A DNA stretch of 64,000 bases from Primulina eburnea (GCF_022965805.1 NC_133104.1:39786682-39850681); one strand, 5' to 3'; shown: positions 21,668 through 32,512, counted from the first letter of the stretch. Made by a program: numbers and translations. The notes: generated from the sequence alone by a model not told the origin.

Positions 21668-23728
21668 TCATGGTGGGTTGTATGGTTTCTTGGATGCTTG
21701 TATTTCCACCAGGTGACTTTCAACTTCCATGGTCATCTTTCCTCGTTTCACGTCAATAATAGCTCCAACAGCAGCCAATAATGGTCGTCCTAGAATGACG
21801 TGAATGTTTTGACTATTCTTCATATCAAGTACCACGAACTCTGTCAGAACCTTCAATTTGTCGATCCGCAGTTCAACATCTTCCACAATACCCAACGGTG
21901 TCCTAATCGAATTATCCGCCATTTGTAAGCTTACTCCTGTGGACCTCATCTTGTTCAATCCAAGTTTCTCGTAGAGAGAACTTGGCATTATATTTATGCT
22001 CGCTCCTGAGTCACAAATAGCGTTCTCCACTAAATGACCCCCTAATTCACATGGTACAATAAATTCACCGGGATCTAGCAACATCGGAGGACGCTTTGTT
22101 CGTGTTCCTTCGGTGACTTCACTTTCCACCTGATCTACAAACTCATTGTTAGTGTGTAGGTTCTTGAGATCTTCAAGACCTTTTTTCTTTCGAAATTCAG
22201 CTTGTAATTGTAAAAATCGCTGGGGGTAGGAAAGTAAGGAAATATCAATGCATTTATTTAAATCATACCTTTCAGATTTCTTACCTCGGGCTCTTTTGGT
22301 TGGACTTAGATTTTCATCCCGAACAGGTATGAGTTCGATCTCCTTCTCTTCTCTACCTACCACACAATTCTCTTCATGATGTATAAAAATGGCATTCACC
22401 TCTCTCAGATTTGGGTCGGTAGTCTTTTGAACTGCGCCTGATGGCTGAGACGTGAGTTGCTTCGTTATCTGCCCTACTTGCGACTCTAGGATTTTCAATG
22501 TCGCACCAATACTCGCCATGTGTGTCTCAAGGTTGTCCAGTCTAGACTCAGTTCTAGACATCCTTTTACCAGATTCAACAACAAATGTTCCAACTAAATC
22601 TTCGAATGACGGTTTCCCCTCTCCATTTGATGTATTGAACCCCGGTGGAGGATTCAACACATTCTTATTGTTTGCATAGGAAAAATTTTCATGGTTTCTC
22701 AACCCAAGATGATAAGTATTAGGAGGGGGGTTACCTCGATATCCGCCAAAGCCTCCAAAGTTCTTATTGTTGATGTATTGCACTTCTTCAAGAATAGGCG
22801 ACTCTTCAATGACAACTGACGGTCCCTCAAAGTTTGATGTACTCACTTTGTTCATAGTCGCTATCTGTGTAGTCAATGCTGATACTTGCGCAATCAGTGA
22901 TGTGATAGGATCCACAGCATAAATTCCAGTAGTTCTTTGTACTCCTGACCTTTCAGACGGCCATTGGTAGCTATTAATAGTCATTTGCTCAAGCAAGTCG
23001 TAGGCTTGAGCAGGAGATTTGGCAAAGATCGTGCCACCTGCCGCTGCATCCACTGTTGTTCGTGTCTGACCATTCAACCCATTATAGAAAAGCTCGATCT
23101 GTACCCAGTCTTCAAAACCATGATTCGGACACCTCCGCAGCAACTCTTTATACCTTTCCCAGGCTTCATATAGCTGCTCAAAGTCAGTTTGCCTGAAAGT
23201 ACTGATCTCAATCTTCAATTGCGCGGACTTCGCTGGGGGAAAATATTTAGAAAGGAATTTCGTTGCCAACTCCTGCCATGTCGTGATACTTCCCAAGAGA
23301 AGCGATTGGAGCCATCCTCTAGCTTGATCCCTGAGAGAAAACGGAAACAAGCGCAATCTAATAATATCATCAGAAACATTATTAATTTTTACCGTATCCG
23401 TGATCTCCAAAAAGGTTCTCAGGTGAACATGAGGGTCTGAAGTTGCAGTTCCAGCGAACTGATTTTGTTGAACCATATTGATCAAGGCAGGCTTCAGCTC
23501 GAAATTGTTGGCATTTATGGTCCCCCTAGCAATGCCAGAATAATGTGCATTGATCACTGGTCTGAAGTGATCTCTGATCGGAATAGCCTCTGGCGGGTTA
23601 TATCTTGCTTCCTCTCTGTTTTCAGTCATTGTTTGGATTTCTTCCCTTCTCGCTTTTCTTAGTCTTCTCGCAGTTCTTTCGATATCCGGATCAAAGATAA
23701 GCAAATCAGGGTTGTGCGATCTGAGCAT
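21668..23728 (-). CDS. gag-pro: Gag-protease of the Athila-like retrotransposon
   Basis: 686 codons from ATG 23728 to the stop at 21668. The extended frame begins at a TTG at 23737, which I did not use. Residues about 75-225 are a Ty3/gypsy-type gag domain, with NFELKPALINMVQQNQFAG, RLRLFPFSLRDQARGWLQSL and YFPPAKSAQLKIEISTFRQ-like signatures. The middle is low-complexity (FGGFGGYRG). No CCHC zinc knuckle is seen. The C-terminal part is an aspartic protease, with catalytic DSGAS near residue 573 and ILGRPLL near 645. The frame then stops; there is no reverse transcriptase after it. The intact frame and similar LTRs suggest a recently active element, presumably mobilised with enzymes supplied by a relative. 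It would form the particle shell and process itself. Confidence 0.9.
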   Translation of the reverse strand: MLRSHNPDLLIFDPDIERTARRLRKARREEIQTMTENREEARYNPPEAIPIRDHFRPVINAHYSGIARGTINANNFELKPALINMVQQNQFAGTATSDPHVHLRTFLEITDTVKINNVSDDIIRLRLFPFSLRDQARGWLQSLLLGSITTWQELATKFLSKYFPPAKSAQLKIEISTFRQTDFEQLYEAWERYKELLRRCPNHGFEDWVQIELFYNGLNGQTRTTVDAAAGGTIFAKSPAQAYDLLEQMTINSYQWPSERSGVQRTTGIYAVDPITSLIAQVSALTTQIATMNKVSTSNFEGPSVVIEESPILEEVQYINNKNFGGFGGYRGNPPPNTYHLGLRNHENFSYANNKNVLNPPPGFNTSNGEGKPSFEDLVGTFVVESGKRMSRTESRLDNLETHMASIGATLKILESQVGQITKQLTSQPSGAVQKTTDPNLREVNAIFIHHEENCVVGREEKEIELIPVRDENLSPTKRARGKKSERYDLNKCIDISLLSYPQRFLQLQAEFRKKKGLEDLKNLHTNNEFVDQVESEVTEGTRTKRPPMLLDPGEFIVPCELGGHLVENAICDSGASINIMPSSLYEKLGLNKMRSTGVSLQMADNSIRTPLGIVEDVELRIDKLKVLTEFVVLDMKNSQNIHVILGRPLLAAVGAIIDVKRGKMTMEVESHLVEIQASKKPYNPP

Positions 23729-23842
23729 ACACTGCAAAACAGAAAAAGATTATAACGTAAAAAAATAAATAAATAAAATAAAGTCTAAATTAAAGTCAAG
23801 ACTACTTAGTAACGATATTAATATGCAATTAAATAGTTTAAT

Positions 23843-23859
23843 CCCCGGCAACGGCGCCA
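23843..23859 (-). other. Primer-binding site of the Athila-like element
   Basis: Minus strand TGGCGCCGTTGCCGGGG, starting 6 bases after the 5' LTR. This type is common in plant Ty3/gypsy Athila/Tat elements. I am not certain which tRNA it matches. Confidence 0.85.
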
Positions 23860-23865
23860 AAAACT

Positions 23866-25268
23866 TGTTGCGTGTTTTCACTACCGCAAGTATACGGTGT
23901 CAAGTTTTAGTACTGGTTAGAGTACGGATATCGATCCCACGAGGAGTAATTATTCAAAGTTGTATATTAATTACCATAATTGACATAGCTCAACTTTATT
24001 TAGACAAATCGAATGGTTGGTTTAAAATCAATTCAAATAAAATAACGAATCCTGTAATTCTAGCACACAGTCGAATTTCAATGAGTAAATAAATCTAGAG
24101 ATATGATTTCGTCGAGTCTCCCCTATGCTAAATTAACCAGGACTAACATTAAATTAACTTGCACCATATTTATTAACCAAGAACTCACAATATTTTCTAT
24201 TCCCTCTGTCGAGTGCTAAATAGAAATGTATTACCTATTACCGATTTTAATATGTCTATTCAAAATCATGCAACAGTTATAAATGCACACAAGGTTCTAT
24301 TATGGTTTCGCCAAAGTTATACATCTTTTGCACGCTATAAACATCTGACGATGCGATTTCCCCTGTCCTAATTTCGATCACCTCTCTCGAGTGTTAGATC
24401 TCAATTATTTTATCATTCGAATTATGGCCAATAATCCAAAAGCATTTAATAAAAGCAATCACAAATAAACACGATGAAATAATTCAATGCAATATCAAAA
24501 CGTCGTTAACATAGGTTCGACTTCGACTACGTCAATCTCTAGAAAATAAAATTTAGTTCATACTCAAAAGTAGATCACAACAAAACCTGTTTGTAGTCAT
24601 TAAAAACGTAAAAGTAAGAAACCGAATTAAGAACGTGTTGGCGAGAGATGGAAGTGTGTCTCCGTGTCCGGATTAAGCGTCTTCAATCTCCGTTCTTCGC
24701 GCTCCGTCCTTCGTTTTCTCTGACCTTTTCGTTCTTTTCCTGCTCCTTGTGACGGCTGCTATCTAAAATTTCAGAATCCCTTTAAGTCCGAGCGAAAACC
24801 TATTTTAATGTATGAGCGGCACAGACTCGCGCATATGCGCGGGTCTCCTGGAGTGGGCTTCCTTCTTGCGCGCCATGAGCGGCGCATATGCGCGCTGCTC
24901 TCTGGATGGGTCGCGCATGTGCGCGACCTTGGGTGGCGCATGTGCGCGATGCTGTGGACTCGCCTGTTCTCTTTCTCGCGCATATGCGCGCCATGAGCGG
25001 CGCATATGCGCGCTGCTCACTGTATGGTTCGCGCATGTGCGCGCTTTGGGCGGCGCATGTGCGCGGGTGCTTCTGCATTCCATTGCTCGCTTGGCTCACA
25101 TTTCTTCTACTAGGCACCATCTTAGCTCCTTTTCACGCCCTTTCAGTGGCTTCACTTAGGTTCCTGCGATCACACCAAAAATAACAAAAAACGCGTAATT
25201 CCGCCCAGAAAGACTAACAATCTATATGAAATATAGGACTAATATAAGTGCATAAAATGCACTTATCA
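23866..25268 (-). repeat. 5' LTR of the Athila-like element
   Basis: 1403 bp, TGATAAGTGC...CA on minus. The GCGCATATGCGC array lies 200-440 bp from its 5' edge, upstream of a TTAAAATAGG word that could be the core promoter. Confidence 0.95.
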
Positions 25269-26561
25269 ATAGAAACAATCTAAATCATAAAACATGCTAT
25301 CATGATCATATTCAGAAGTAATAGATTTCATAATCCATGAAATCAAATCAAAATAAACATGCAACTCAATTCAGATAAACATGCAATTTAAATCAAATCA
25401 TATAAACATGCTATCATAACTGAAAGCAATAAACAAGGGTTTCATAGTCTATGAAACCACATCTATAAACGCATGCAGTTCTAGTCAAATCATGTCTAGA
25501 CTAGACTCAACTATAACTCTAGGGATCCCGAGGTGAATAAGACGTCACTGTCTGTCACCTACCCTCCCAATCGGGGTGACGTACGTCTTATTCCTAGACT
25601 TCGGTCATATCTGTATCGAATAATCTACAATAGGAGGGTGTCTGCTCCTATGTAACGATACACCGAACGTCTAGAAGTCTGACTATCTGTCAAACTTTCC
25701 TATCTCAAATGCAATGAATAAAATCTATAAACAAAGCATGTTCATTTCAAAAGATTTGAATATAAAGTCTATAAACAAATCGTAATCATATCAAAAGATA
25801 AACAATAAGTCTAGTATGTGATTCTATTGGGAAACTCAAATGAGATCTGATTTGAGTTATATCTTCCCAAATATCACATGAATTATACATTTTTCGTCCC
25901 GGTCTGACGAAGACGAAGTCTCGAAGTCGAATCTGTCCATATCAATCTGATAATGACAAATCACATAATTACAATATCAGTACACATCTCAGTTCAGAAT
26001 CTGTTCTGATCAATACTCAACTCGGTCTACAATCTGATCCAAGTCAACAATATAACAATGAATCTCAATCAATATCATATCTGATCAATCTAAATCAATA
26101 CTGATGTTTCGACGGCATAACAATAGAATCTGAATAACTCCGTCAATCTGAACATCCATAATACCAGAACTCATAATCTCAATATTGGTATATTCAAAAT
26201 TAATAATATACAATTCTGATATCAAAATCTCAGTCAATATCTTTCGAAAATCATAACAATTACAGAAACAATCTGTTCCTTAATCTGACTTCAATTCTAC
26301 CATGTCTACGGTAGTAGAAACACCATATCTGAATCATATTCAGTTCTGACAACATCTTATTTTCAAAACATCTCAAAACGTAACAAAACTTACGTCCTTG
26401 TATAGCTCGTAGCGAAAGGAACTCAGAACTGAAGTCGGATTTGAATTCTGATGGACGGATTTCTCACAACCGCAACTCGAAAAGGCGGAAGGAAATTCTC
26501 TCAAAGCCTCGCTCCTTTCCATTGAATTTCTGATGATTTATCGTGTCAATCATCCCTATAT

Positions 26562-26572
26562 ATACTGCATGC
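26562..26572 (-). promoter_or_regulatory. TATA box of solo LTR copy C
   Basis: Minus strand reads AGTATATATAGGG. It lies about 50 bp downstream of the GC-block array, the same layout as in copies A and B. Confidence 0.6.
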
Positions 26573-26617
26573 AAATTCTGAAACGTGGCATCATTTTTCA
26601 TGCAACACGCATGACCG

Positions 26618-26845
26618 CGGGTGCGGTATGTTCAGCAGCGCGGGTGCGCTCATGCTTCGGCATGCTTATCATTTTCTAAAATGCACGACCGCGGGTGCGT
26701 TCTGTTCTGTACCGCGGGTGCGGTGTCGGCACCGCGGGTGCGCTCTGGCTAGCACCGCGGGTGCGGTGATGCTTCGGCCTCACCTTCCAAAATTCCATTT
26801 TTAATGACCGCGGGTGCACTCCTGTTCTGGGCGCGGGTGCGGTCT
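26618..26845 (-). repeat. GC-rich block array in LTR copy C
   Basis: About eight blocks of ACCGCGGGTGCG or GCGCGGGTGCG with TGTTCTG words between. It occupies the place held by CGCTCGGGCG blocks in copy B and CCCTAGCG blocks in copy A. Confidence 0.8.
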
Positions 26846-27015
26846 TGCCAATCTTCCAAATTCTAATTTTCGATTCTTGCAACACCTTATAATCTTGTCT
26901 TATCATTTCTTATAATTTCTGGGCATTACAGTATTACTTTTTATTGTGAATATCGGTAGGGTTGACATGTCTCATATATTAAGATCCGTGAGACGGTCTC
27001 ACATGAGACCACTCT

Positions 27016-28179
27016 TATGATTTTTATTAAAAGTAACAATAAATTCACCGCAATATGAATAAATATTTCAGAAAAATAAAACCAAGATGACGTTTCTGAT
27101 TGAAAGTTGAATAAGATCGAATATTTCTTGATGAAAGATTTGCAAGTTAAATAGGAAGTCTTCTTGAAGCCTTCGTGTTCATATTTATGAAAAAGTCATT
27201 TGTGTTTCTCATTTTTTTAATAATCATTTAATTTAACGAGTAGTTGGACAATAAAGACTTATTTTTAGAGTGAAATATCACGTTACATTGATTTTTTAGC
27301 CTCATTGGTCTCAACTAAAATCAGACATAGGTAAATTCGATTTTTGAAAAAAAAAAAACATTCTTAATTTCTAAACTTTTTTAGTATATTTTTGAGGATG
27401 ATAAATTTTGAACCTAACTACATCTCTTTATCAACCAAGAAAGATTCATTTTATAAACTTATTCGTACTCGACATGTTAAAAAGTTGAGAAGATTATGCA
27501 GTGTGGAGTGGAAACAACTAAAGAGCACAAAAACTTTTGTGGGATGATTTAGTGAGTAAATTTTGTGAGACGGATTTTCTATTTGAGTCACTCATTAAAA
27601 AATATTATTTTTTATGTCAAATTCGTCTCATGAATAAAAACCATGAGAAAGTCTATTAATCAAATGATACTTTACCAATCTATTAATTAACTATATATAT
27701 ACCATGAGTGTCAATGGGGAGAACAATACCAGATTTAAAGGTTGAGTTTAGCTTTAGCATAAATTTTCAACCCAATTAGTTAAACCAATTCAATTTCTGC
27801 TCTAGTACCGAAGGATTTTATTTGAAAGCAAGCATGGATTCAAATTAAGATTTTTGTTTAGTTATCTATGTTGATAAATTTCAATTTTATTCTTATTTTT
27901 TTCATTGTTAAATAATTTTTTAGTCATTTTTTCATTTCTACCCGTTCTCTTTGTCTCGCCGCTATGGTCTATGGGCGTGTAACCTCCTCGTTTGTATCTT
28001 CTCATATCCTTTAACAATTAACATAAAATATAAAATTGAATTGAATGGAATAATGGATCTATCAAAAGTTTGAATCTTTTTAAACAAAATTTAATTAATG
28101 TTTTTATTATGAAATAAAAATACATAAAAGCCAAATCGATGTTTAAAAAATTTAACTGAGATAAAAAGTATCACAATAG
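27016..28179. other. AT-rich spacer with a decayed repeat
   Basis: About 27552-27652 is a degraded GAGAC-type copy (TTTTGTGAGACGGATTTTCT). Nothing else recognised; no plausible gene. Confidence 0.5.
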
Positions 28180-28633
28180 ACAAATATTTGTGTGAGACAG
28201 TCTCACAGATCGTATTTGTGAGACGGATCTGATAAATCTTCATTTGTGAGACGGATCAACTCTACTTATATTCACAATAAAAAGTAATACTTAATTTGAG
28301 TAAGTCTCTTGTGAGACGGTCTAACGAATCTTCATTTGTGAGACGGATCAACCCTACTGATATTCACAATAAAAAATAATACTCTTAGTATAAAAAGTAA
28401 TATTTTTTCATGAATGACCCAATAAGATATCCGTCTCACAAAATACGACCCGTGAAACCGTCTCACACAAGTTTTTGCCTTATTTCTTATGCTAAGAATA
28501 TGGGAAGGGTTGTCTCACACAAGTTTTTGTATTATTTTTTATGCTATGAGTATTACTTTCTATGTGAATATGGATATGGTTGACTCGTCTCACAGATTAT
28601 GATCCGTGAGACGGTTTCACACGAGACCAACTC
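28180..28633. repeat. Cluster of three GAGAC inverted-repeat copies
   Basis: A partial copy (28180-28297), a full copy (28298-28479, GAGTAAGTCTC... to ...CAAGTTTTTGCC) and a third in the opposite sense (28480-28633, ending GATCCGTGAGACGGTTTCAC). Confidence 0.85.
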
Positions 28634-29326
28634 ATCACAATAACACTCATCAATCCCTTTCTTAATGTCACATTTGCCACAAAAAAACTTTTTGAGTATC
28701 GTGACTAGCTTGATTTATAGATTCTTTTAAAAATTTTACACTTTTCAAAATTGATCAATTTATCCAACCATGTAAATATGACTTGGAGTCGAACGAATTA
28801 CACAAAGAACATGTCAATTTATGCTCAGATTTCGTTTCGTCACTCCTTGACTCTAAATAGGGTTTTTGCTGCCACGCGACCTGATTCTTGTCGCGCAAAA
28901 TCCTGTTTAAATTGCCTGTTTCCTGGTCCAAAGTTGATGTTGTTGTCATTTCATTATTTTACTTTTTCGAGACCTTTCGAGGCTTTCCTTTTATTATATA
29001 TAAAAAAAAGGCTCACGGTGTCCCAGAAAAATAGTGGCTTTGTTTCCAGTCAGAGTTCCCATCACCGTCTAGTTTTTAAAAAATTTTACCAATAAAAATA
29101 AACATCAACTACGTTGAAATAAAAGTTGGGGCAGCTGCCACAGCCAATTACATTTGCCGACCAAGTTGACAAAATAAATTTTGGAGTCTGTATTTCAGCA
29201 AAAAAACGAGGACTTGGCCGACAAATGGCTTTAATTTCCATTTTTTTAGAGGAAGCAAGACAAATAAAATAAGACACGGGATGCACACATAAATATTAAT
29301 TCACATATACGTACAATTATATATAA
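28634..29326. other. Downstream flank of the DUF7054-type gene
   Basis: No recognised element. The 114-codon plus frame at 28751-29095 has no family signature and sits in the likely 3' flank; I do not call it a gene. Confidence 0.45.
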
Positions 29327-31933
29327 TTATGTCATACAAGGTATGCATCCGAAAAAATTACAAAATTTTCGAGTTCTTCGAAAGATTTTCTTGATGTCAC
29401 GGTAGAAAAAGAATGAAGCAAAAGATGAGGCGGAGACAGGCGACTGATGGCAGCTCGAACTCATTCTAACGTCGACTCGATACGAAGAATTTGTAGCATT
29501 TTCTTCCCCGTTAGTGTTGTGGAGTTGATCACTGCTATGTTTTCTAAGATAAAAGCTTCTGCTGCCAATGTCGCCAATCAAATCCGACTTGCTCAAACCT
29601 GCGCAAACTCATCGAAAATAAATATATTAACCTGTGAAGGAGAAGGAATTTTATTATGATTTGAACCCAAAAAAATAATTAAAATACAAAACATATTATA
29701 TGATATAATTTCAAGAAAATATAATTTCTATATCATTTTCAAATCTACCAAACATGATTACCAATAATATCTAGTTTTTCAAAAGACCCTATTATTATTA
29801 TTTTTTATTATATCAGTCAACACCCACAAGTACACGTTTATCTATCCAGTGAAAGCAGTATATTTTAAAATATTAAAAGACTATATTTTATATTATCACG
29901 TGACATCACTTATCCGACAAAAACTTACAAAAATGGCATATAAAATAAAAGAAATCTTAAACACACAAAAATCAAACAGAAATTATTTTTAAATATAATA
30001 ACATGTCAATAATTTCGAAGTATAACCTAAGTAAATTATCAATAAATTTCCAACAATATAGATATATTTGTATTTAATAGATGTCTTACAAAAAAAATTG
30101 CAGTTTCAGATTCACACAAAAAATGTTTCTACACTCTCGTAACCTCAATTGTTTTTATGGATAAAATAAGCACAAAACATTAGAAATATGGTATTAGATA
30201 TGATATTTGAATAAAAAAAATTAAATATGTAATAATATATGCTTTTTCAATACTAAAACATCTATAACAAATAGTGTTATTAATTACGTCTTTTCTAGGA
30301 TAAAAATTCGTATAAAACATTAAAAATATGACGCTAATATATGATGTTCGAGTACAAAATATTTCAAATATGTGATATTAATGATGCATGTCTTTTTCAG
30401 ATGAATCGATACAAAATATTAAAAATATGGTACTAATATATGATACTTCAGTATCAACTATTTCAAATCTGATATTAATATATGATATTGAGTACACAAA
30501 CAAGTACAGTAAGTTTTGATATAATATAGTTGTTTCAATTTTATAATCAAAATTTTATCTTTTGCATCACATCTAAAACATTTAATACTCAGATATCATT
30601 TATTATTTTCATATTTTCAATATTTTGTATCAAATTTCATCTGAAAAAACACGTGTGAGCTTATGAAATGCAGAAACATTTTTGTGTAAATTAGGGACGG
30701 AGAAAAATTTCGTGATCTAATGAAAAATAGACACAGATACAACTATACTGTGAGATCTAAAAAACAAGCCTACTTATATCAACAACAAACATTACCAAAA
30801 TTTCTTCGACACCAACAGCGACTGAAAATGCTACATCATTTAGGCAATAAATTTCCAAAAAATTCTGAAACTTAGACACACGTATGCCGTGTAATCATAG
30901 TTGTCCCGTGAGTCTATATTACACCAAAAATTGATTGATTTCATATTTTTTTCCAAATAAAATGATCAGTCAATCATCTTATACTAAACCAAAACCGGAG
31001 AATATATCTTTCGATGTAGTATAGACACATCCAGAGCTGCCAACGACACTTGTACGTTACTTTATGCGATGCGTTATGCTTTTGGAAGATAAGTCAAAAC
31101 ATGTTGTCCACTTCTAATCTATTCTAAAATTGATGTCCAATCAATCAGTTCGATTGTCTTAAAGAAGCCGAGCTTTGAAATTTCAGACAAGTTAGACTCG
31201 TAATCCTATTATCTAGAGGAATTAATTGTTGTTAAATGAATCAATATGATGTATTAATAAAGTATTAATTACTTATTTATAAAGAAAAATGAAAACTTAC
31301 TCTGAAGACTAAAATAAGATTGATGCAATTGGCAAGTTGAAGCTGAATGCTTATCCAGAGGAGGGATTCGTCCTTCTTCGTTGTACTTTGTTATCACGAG
31401 ATTTATGGTTTCCTCGACGTTGGATCCCAACTTCACTAATGTCTGAATCGGACCAGAACTTCCCTCCACAGTCACCTTCACCACAACCTTAGCATCTTTC
31501 TGGAGATTAATTGGACACCACCATCACGATTAATTAGTTTGATCTTTTCATTTCAAACATGGTATGGATAATCTTTCGACCTCTTGAATAATTACATAAT
31601 CTAAATGACCTGGTAGCATTTCCGAGGAGTCGATATCTCCGGTGAAGTGAATATATCCGCCCATGTTTGAGGCCGATAAAGAACACCCTCGTCCTCTTCG
31701 GCCGAGACCTTCTCCACAGCCTCCGTTCCAAATCCTTTGAGCAGAGAAGGCGCCGACTTGCTTCTTCTCAGAATATTCACGTCCTTGGACGGCTCCAGAA
31801 ACTTTTTACCATGAGTAGCAGGCTTGATCCTCCGACGAACTGTCGGAGACGAAGATGATGTTGGTTTGCCGGGATCATTAGCGTTTGCCCTCCGGTTCGC
31901 CGGAATCCTTCTCCGCATAACTTTCTGGCGCAT
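29327..31933 (-). CDS. DUF7054 / At4g22758-like plant protein
   Basis: Three exons on minus: 31610-31933, 31301-31499 and 29327-29598, with phases that join cleanly (795 nt, 264 aa). I chose ATG 31933 ([17 protein letters not shown]); the frame upstream has no ATG. N-terminal third: basic, with [17 protein letters not shown] and a PQTWADIF motif. Residues about 109-195: a ubiquitin-like fold region ([37 protein letters not shown], then [16 protein letters not shown]), which matches the plant DUF7054 family and the Arabidopsis protein At4g22758 as I recall it. C-terminus: hydrophobic and cysteine-containing ([10 protein letters not shown]). Biochemical function is unknown. The intron 1 donor is weak (CAG/GTCATT), and intron 2 is 1.7 kb with degenerate repeats. 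Start and donor are the least certain parts. Confidence 0.85.
30165..30495. repeat. Degenerate ~110-bp tandem repeats in intron 2
   Basis: Three diverged units carry ACAAAACATTAAAAATATG, TAATATATGATGTTCGAGTA and TATTTCAAATATGTGATATT-like words. Confidence 0.6.
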
Positions 31934-31979
31934 ATATGAATTGGAATAAGTGTGAACTGCAGGGGGGAAAGGGTGGTGG

Positions 31980-31992
31980 TGTATGTATAGGG
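31980..31992 (-). promoter_or_regulatory. Possible TATA box of the DUF7054-type gene
   Basis: Minus strand CCCTATACATACACC lies about 50 bp upstream of the chosen ATG. This implies a short 5' UTR. Confidence 0.35.
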
Positions 31993-32402
31993 TGGGGAAT
32001 GAAAGTGACAAAGGAAGTTGCTTGTGGAAAGAGGTAGTTGGTTGATTTCTCGGGGGTTGGCAGTAGCGTGCAATTCAGTTAACATCACCACACGTACACT
32101 GTTGGTATTTGGGATTGTCAACCGCAAAGGGTAAATATTTGAACCCGAAGAGTCCCGGATCGAGTGGGACGTTAAATTTATTTTAAGTAATTCTAATTCA
32201 AACGAATTCAGAAGCAACACTTGACAATGTCACGCTCCCTTATCAGTGTATCCATTTGCACGCCGCTACTTTGCATTTAGTATTATTATCTATACTATTT
32301 CTATACTATCTATATTATTATTTTATTAATTTTGAAACACTTAAAATAACTAACTTTGGTGTCATTGTCTATTTTAATAGTTATATATATTAATAAAATA
32401 TT
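31993..32402. other. 5' flank of the DUF7054-type gene
   Basis: Apart from the promoter, nothing recognised. Frames reading through here lack an ATG in the right place. Confidence 0.45.
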
Positions 32403-32512
32403 AAAAATTTTAATGCAAGTTATCTGTAGTTCAGTGGATTGAGTCATTATTTCTTGGAGTTTAGGTTATAAGTTCAATTCTCATTGAGGTCATTTTTTAT
32501 TTTTTTATTTTT
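32403..32512 (+). mobile_element. Probable tRNA-derived SINE
   Basis: A box A-like word (TAGTTCAGTGGATTGAGT, about 32424) is followed about 45 bp later by a box B-like word (GGTTATAAGTTCAATTCTC, about 32463). Then comes GAGGTCA and a T-rich tail. This spacing is typical of a tRNA-type Pol III promoter. The tRNA part is too diverged to be a functional tRNA gene, and I found no certain target duplication. Confidence 0.5.

Larger units (their letters stand above)
12356..25268 (-). mobile_element. Athila-like LTR retrotransposon lacking pol
   Basis: Two LTRs, 23866-25268 (5') and 12356-13779 (3'), both TG...CA on the minus strand, with a 5-bp target duplication ATAGA (12351-12355 and 25269-25273). 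A tRNA primer-binding site lies at 23843-23859 and a G6 polypurine tract at 13780-13793. The interior encodes gag-protease (21668-23728) and, downstream, a broken extra ORF (14659-16690). No reverse transcriptase, RNase H or integrase is visible, so it is non-autonomous. By eye the LTRs differ at about 9-10 substitutions plus one ~21-bp length difference in 1.4 kb, which points to a recent insertion. Two later insertions lie inside: Cassandra (15104-15969) and a solo LTR (16928-20172). Confidence 0.9.
11971..26930 (-). mobile_element. Solo LTR of family 1, copy C, split by an Athila-like element
   Basis: On the minus strand it starts TGTAATGCCCAGAAAT at 26930 and ends GGGTCCCCACA at 11971. 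The flanking target duplication is GTATT (11966-11970 and 26931-26935), so this is a complete solo LTR. It is interrupted at 12355 by the 12.9-kb element 12356-25268, whose own duplication is ATAGA. The LTR proper is 11971-12355 plus 25274-26930, about 2.0 kb. It carries a GC-block array (26618-26845) and then a TATATATAGGG promoter (26562-26572, read on minus). Confidence 0.9.
11226..27015. repeat. GAGAC inverted-repeat element split by a 15.6-kb nested stack
   Basis: The left part, 11226-11320, ends TTTTTATGCTAA. Seven bases, TAAGAGTATT minus the duplicated TAA, survive at 11964-11970. The right part starts GTATTACTTTTTATTGTG at 26931 and ends CACATGAGACC near 27015. Joined in order they give the standard ~180-bp repeat. 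The interruptions are the Harbinger-like MITE (11321-11960) and the solo LTR with its cargo (11971-26930). Confidence 0.85.

Noticed and set aside
28751..29095. 114-codon plus frame downstream of the DUF7054-type gene
   Set aside because: No family signature, no splice partner and AT-rich flanks; treated as chance.
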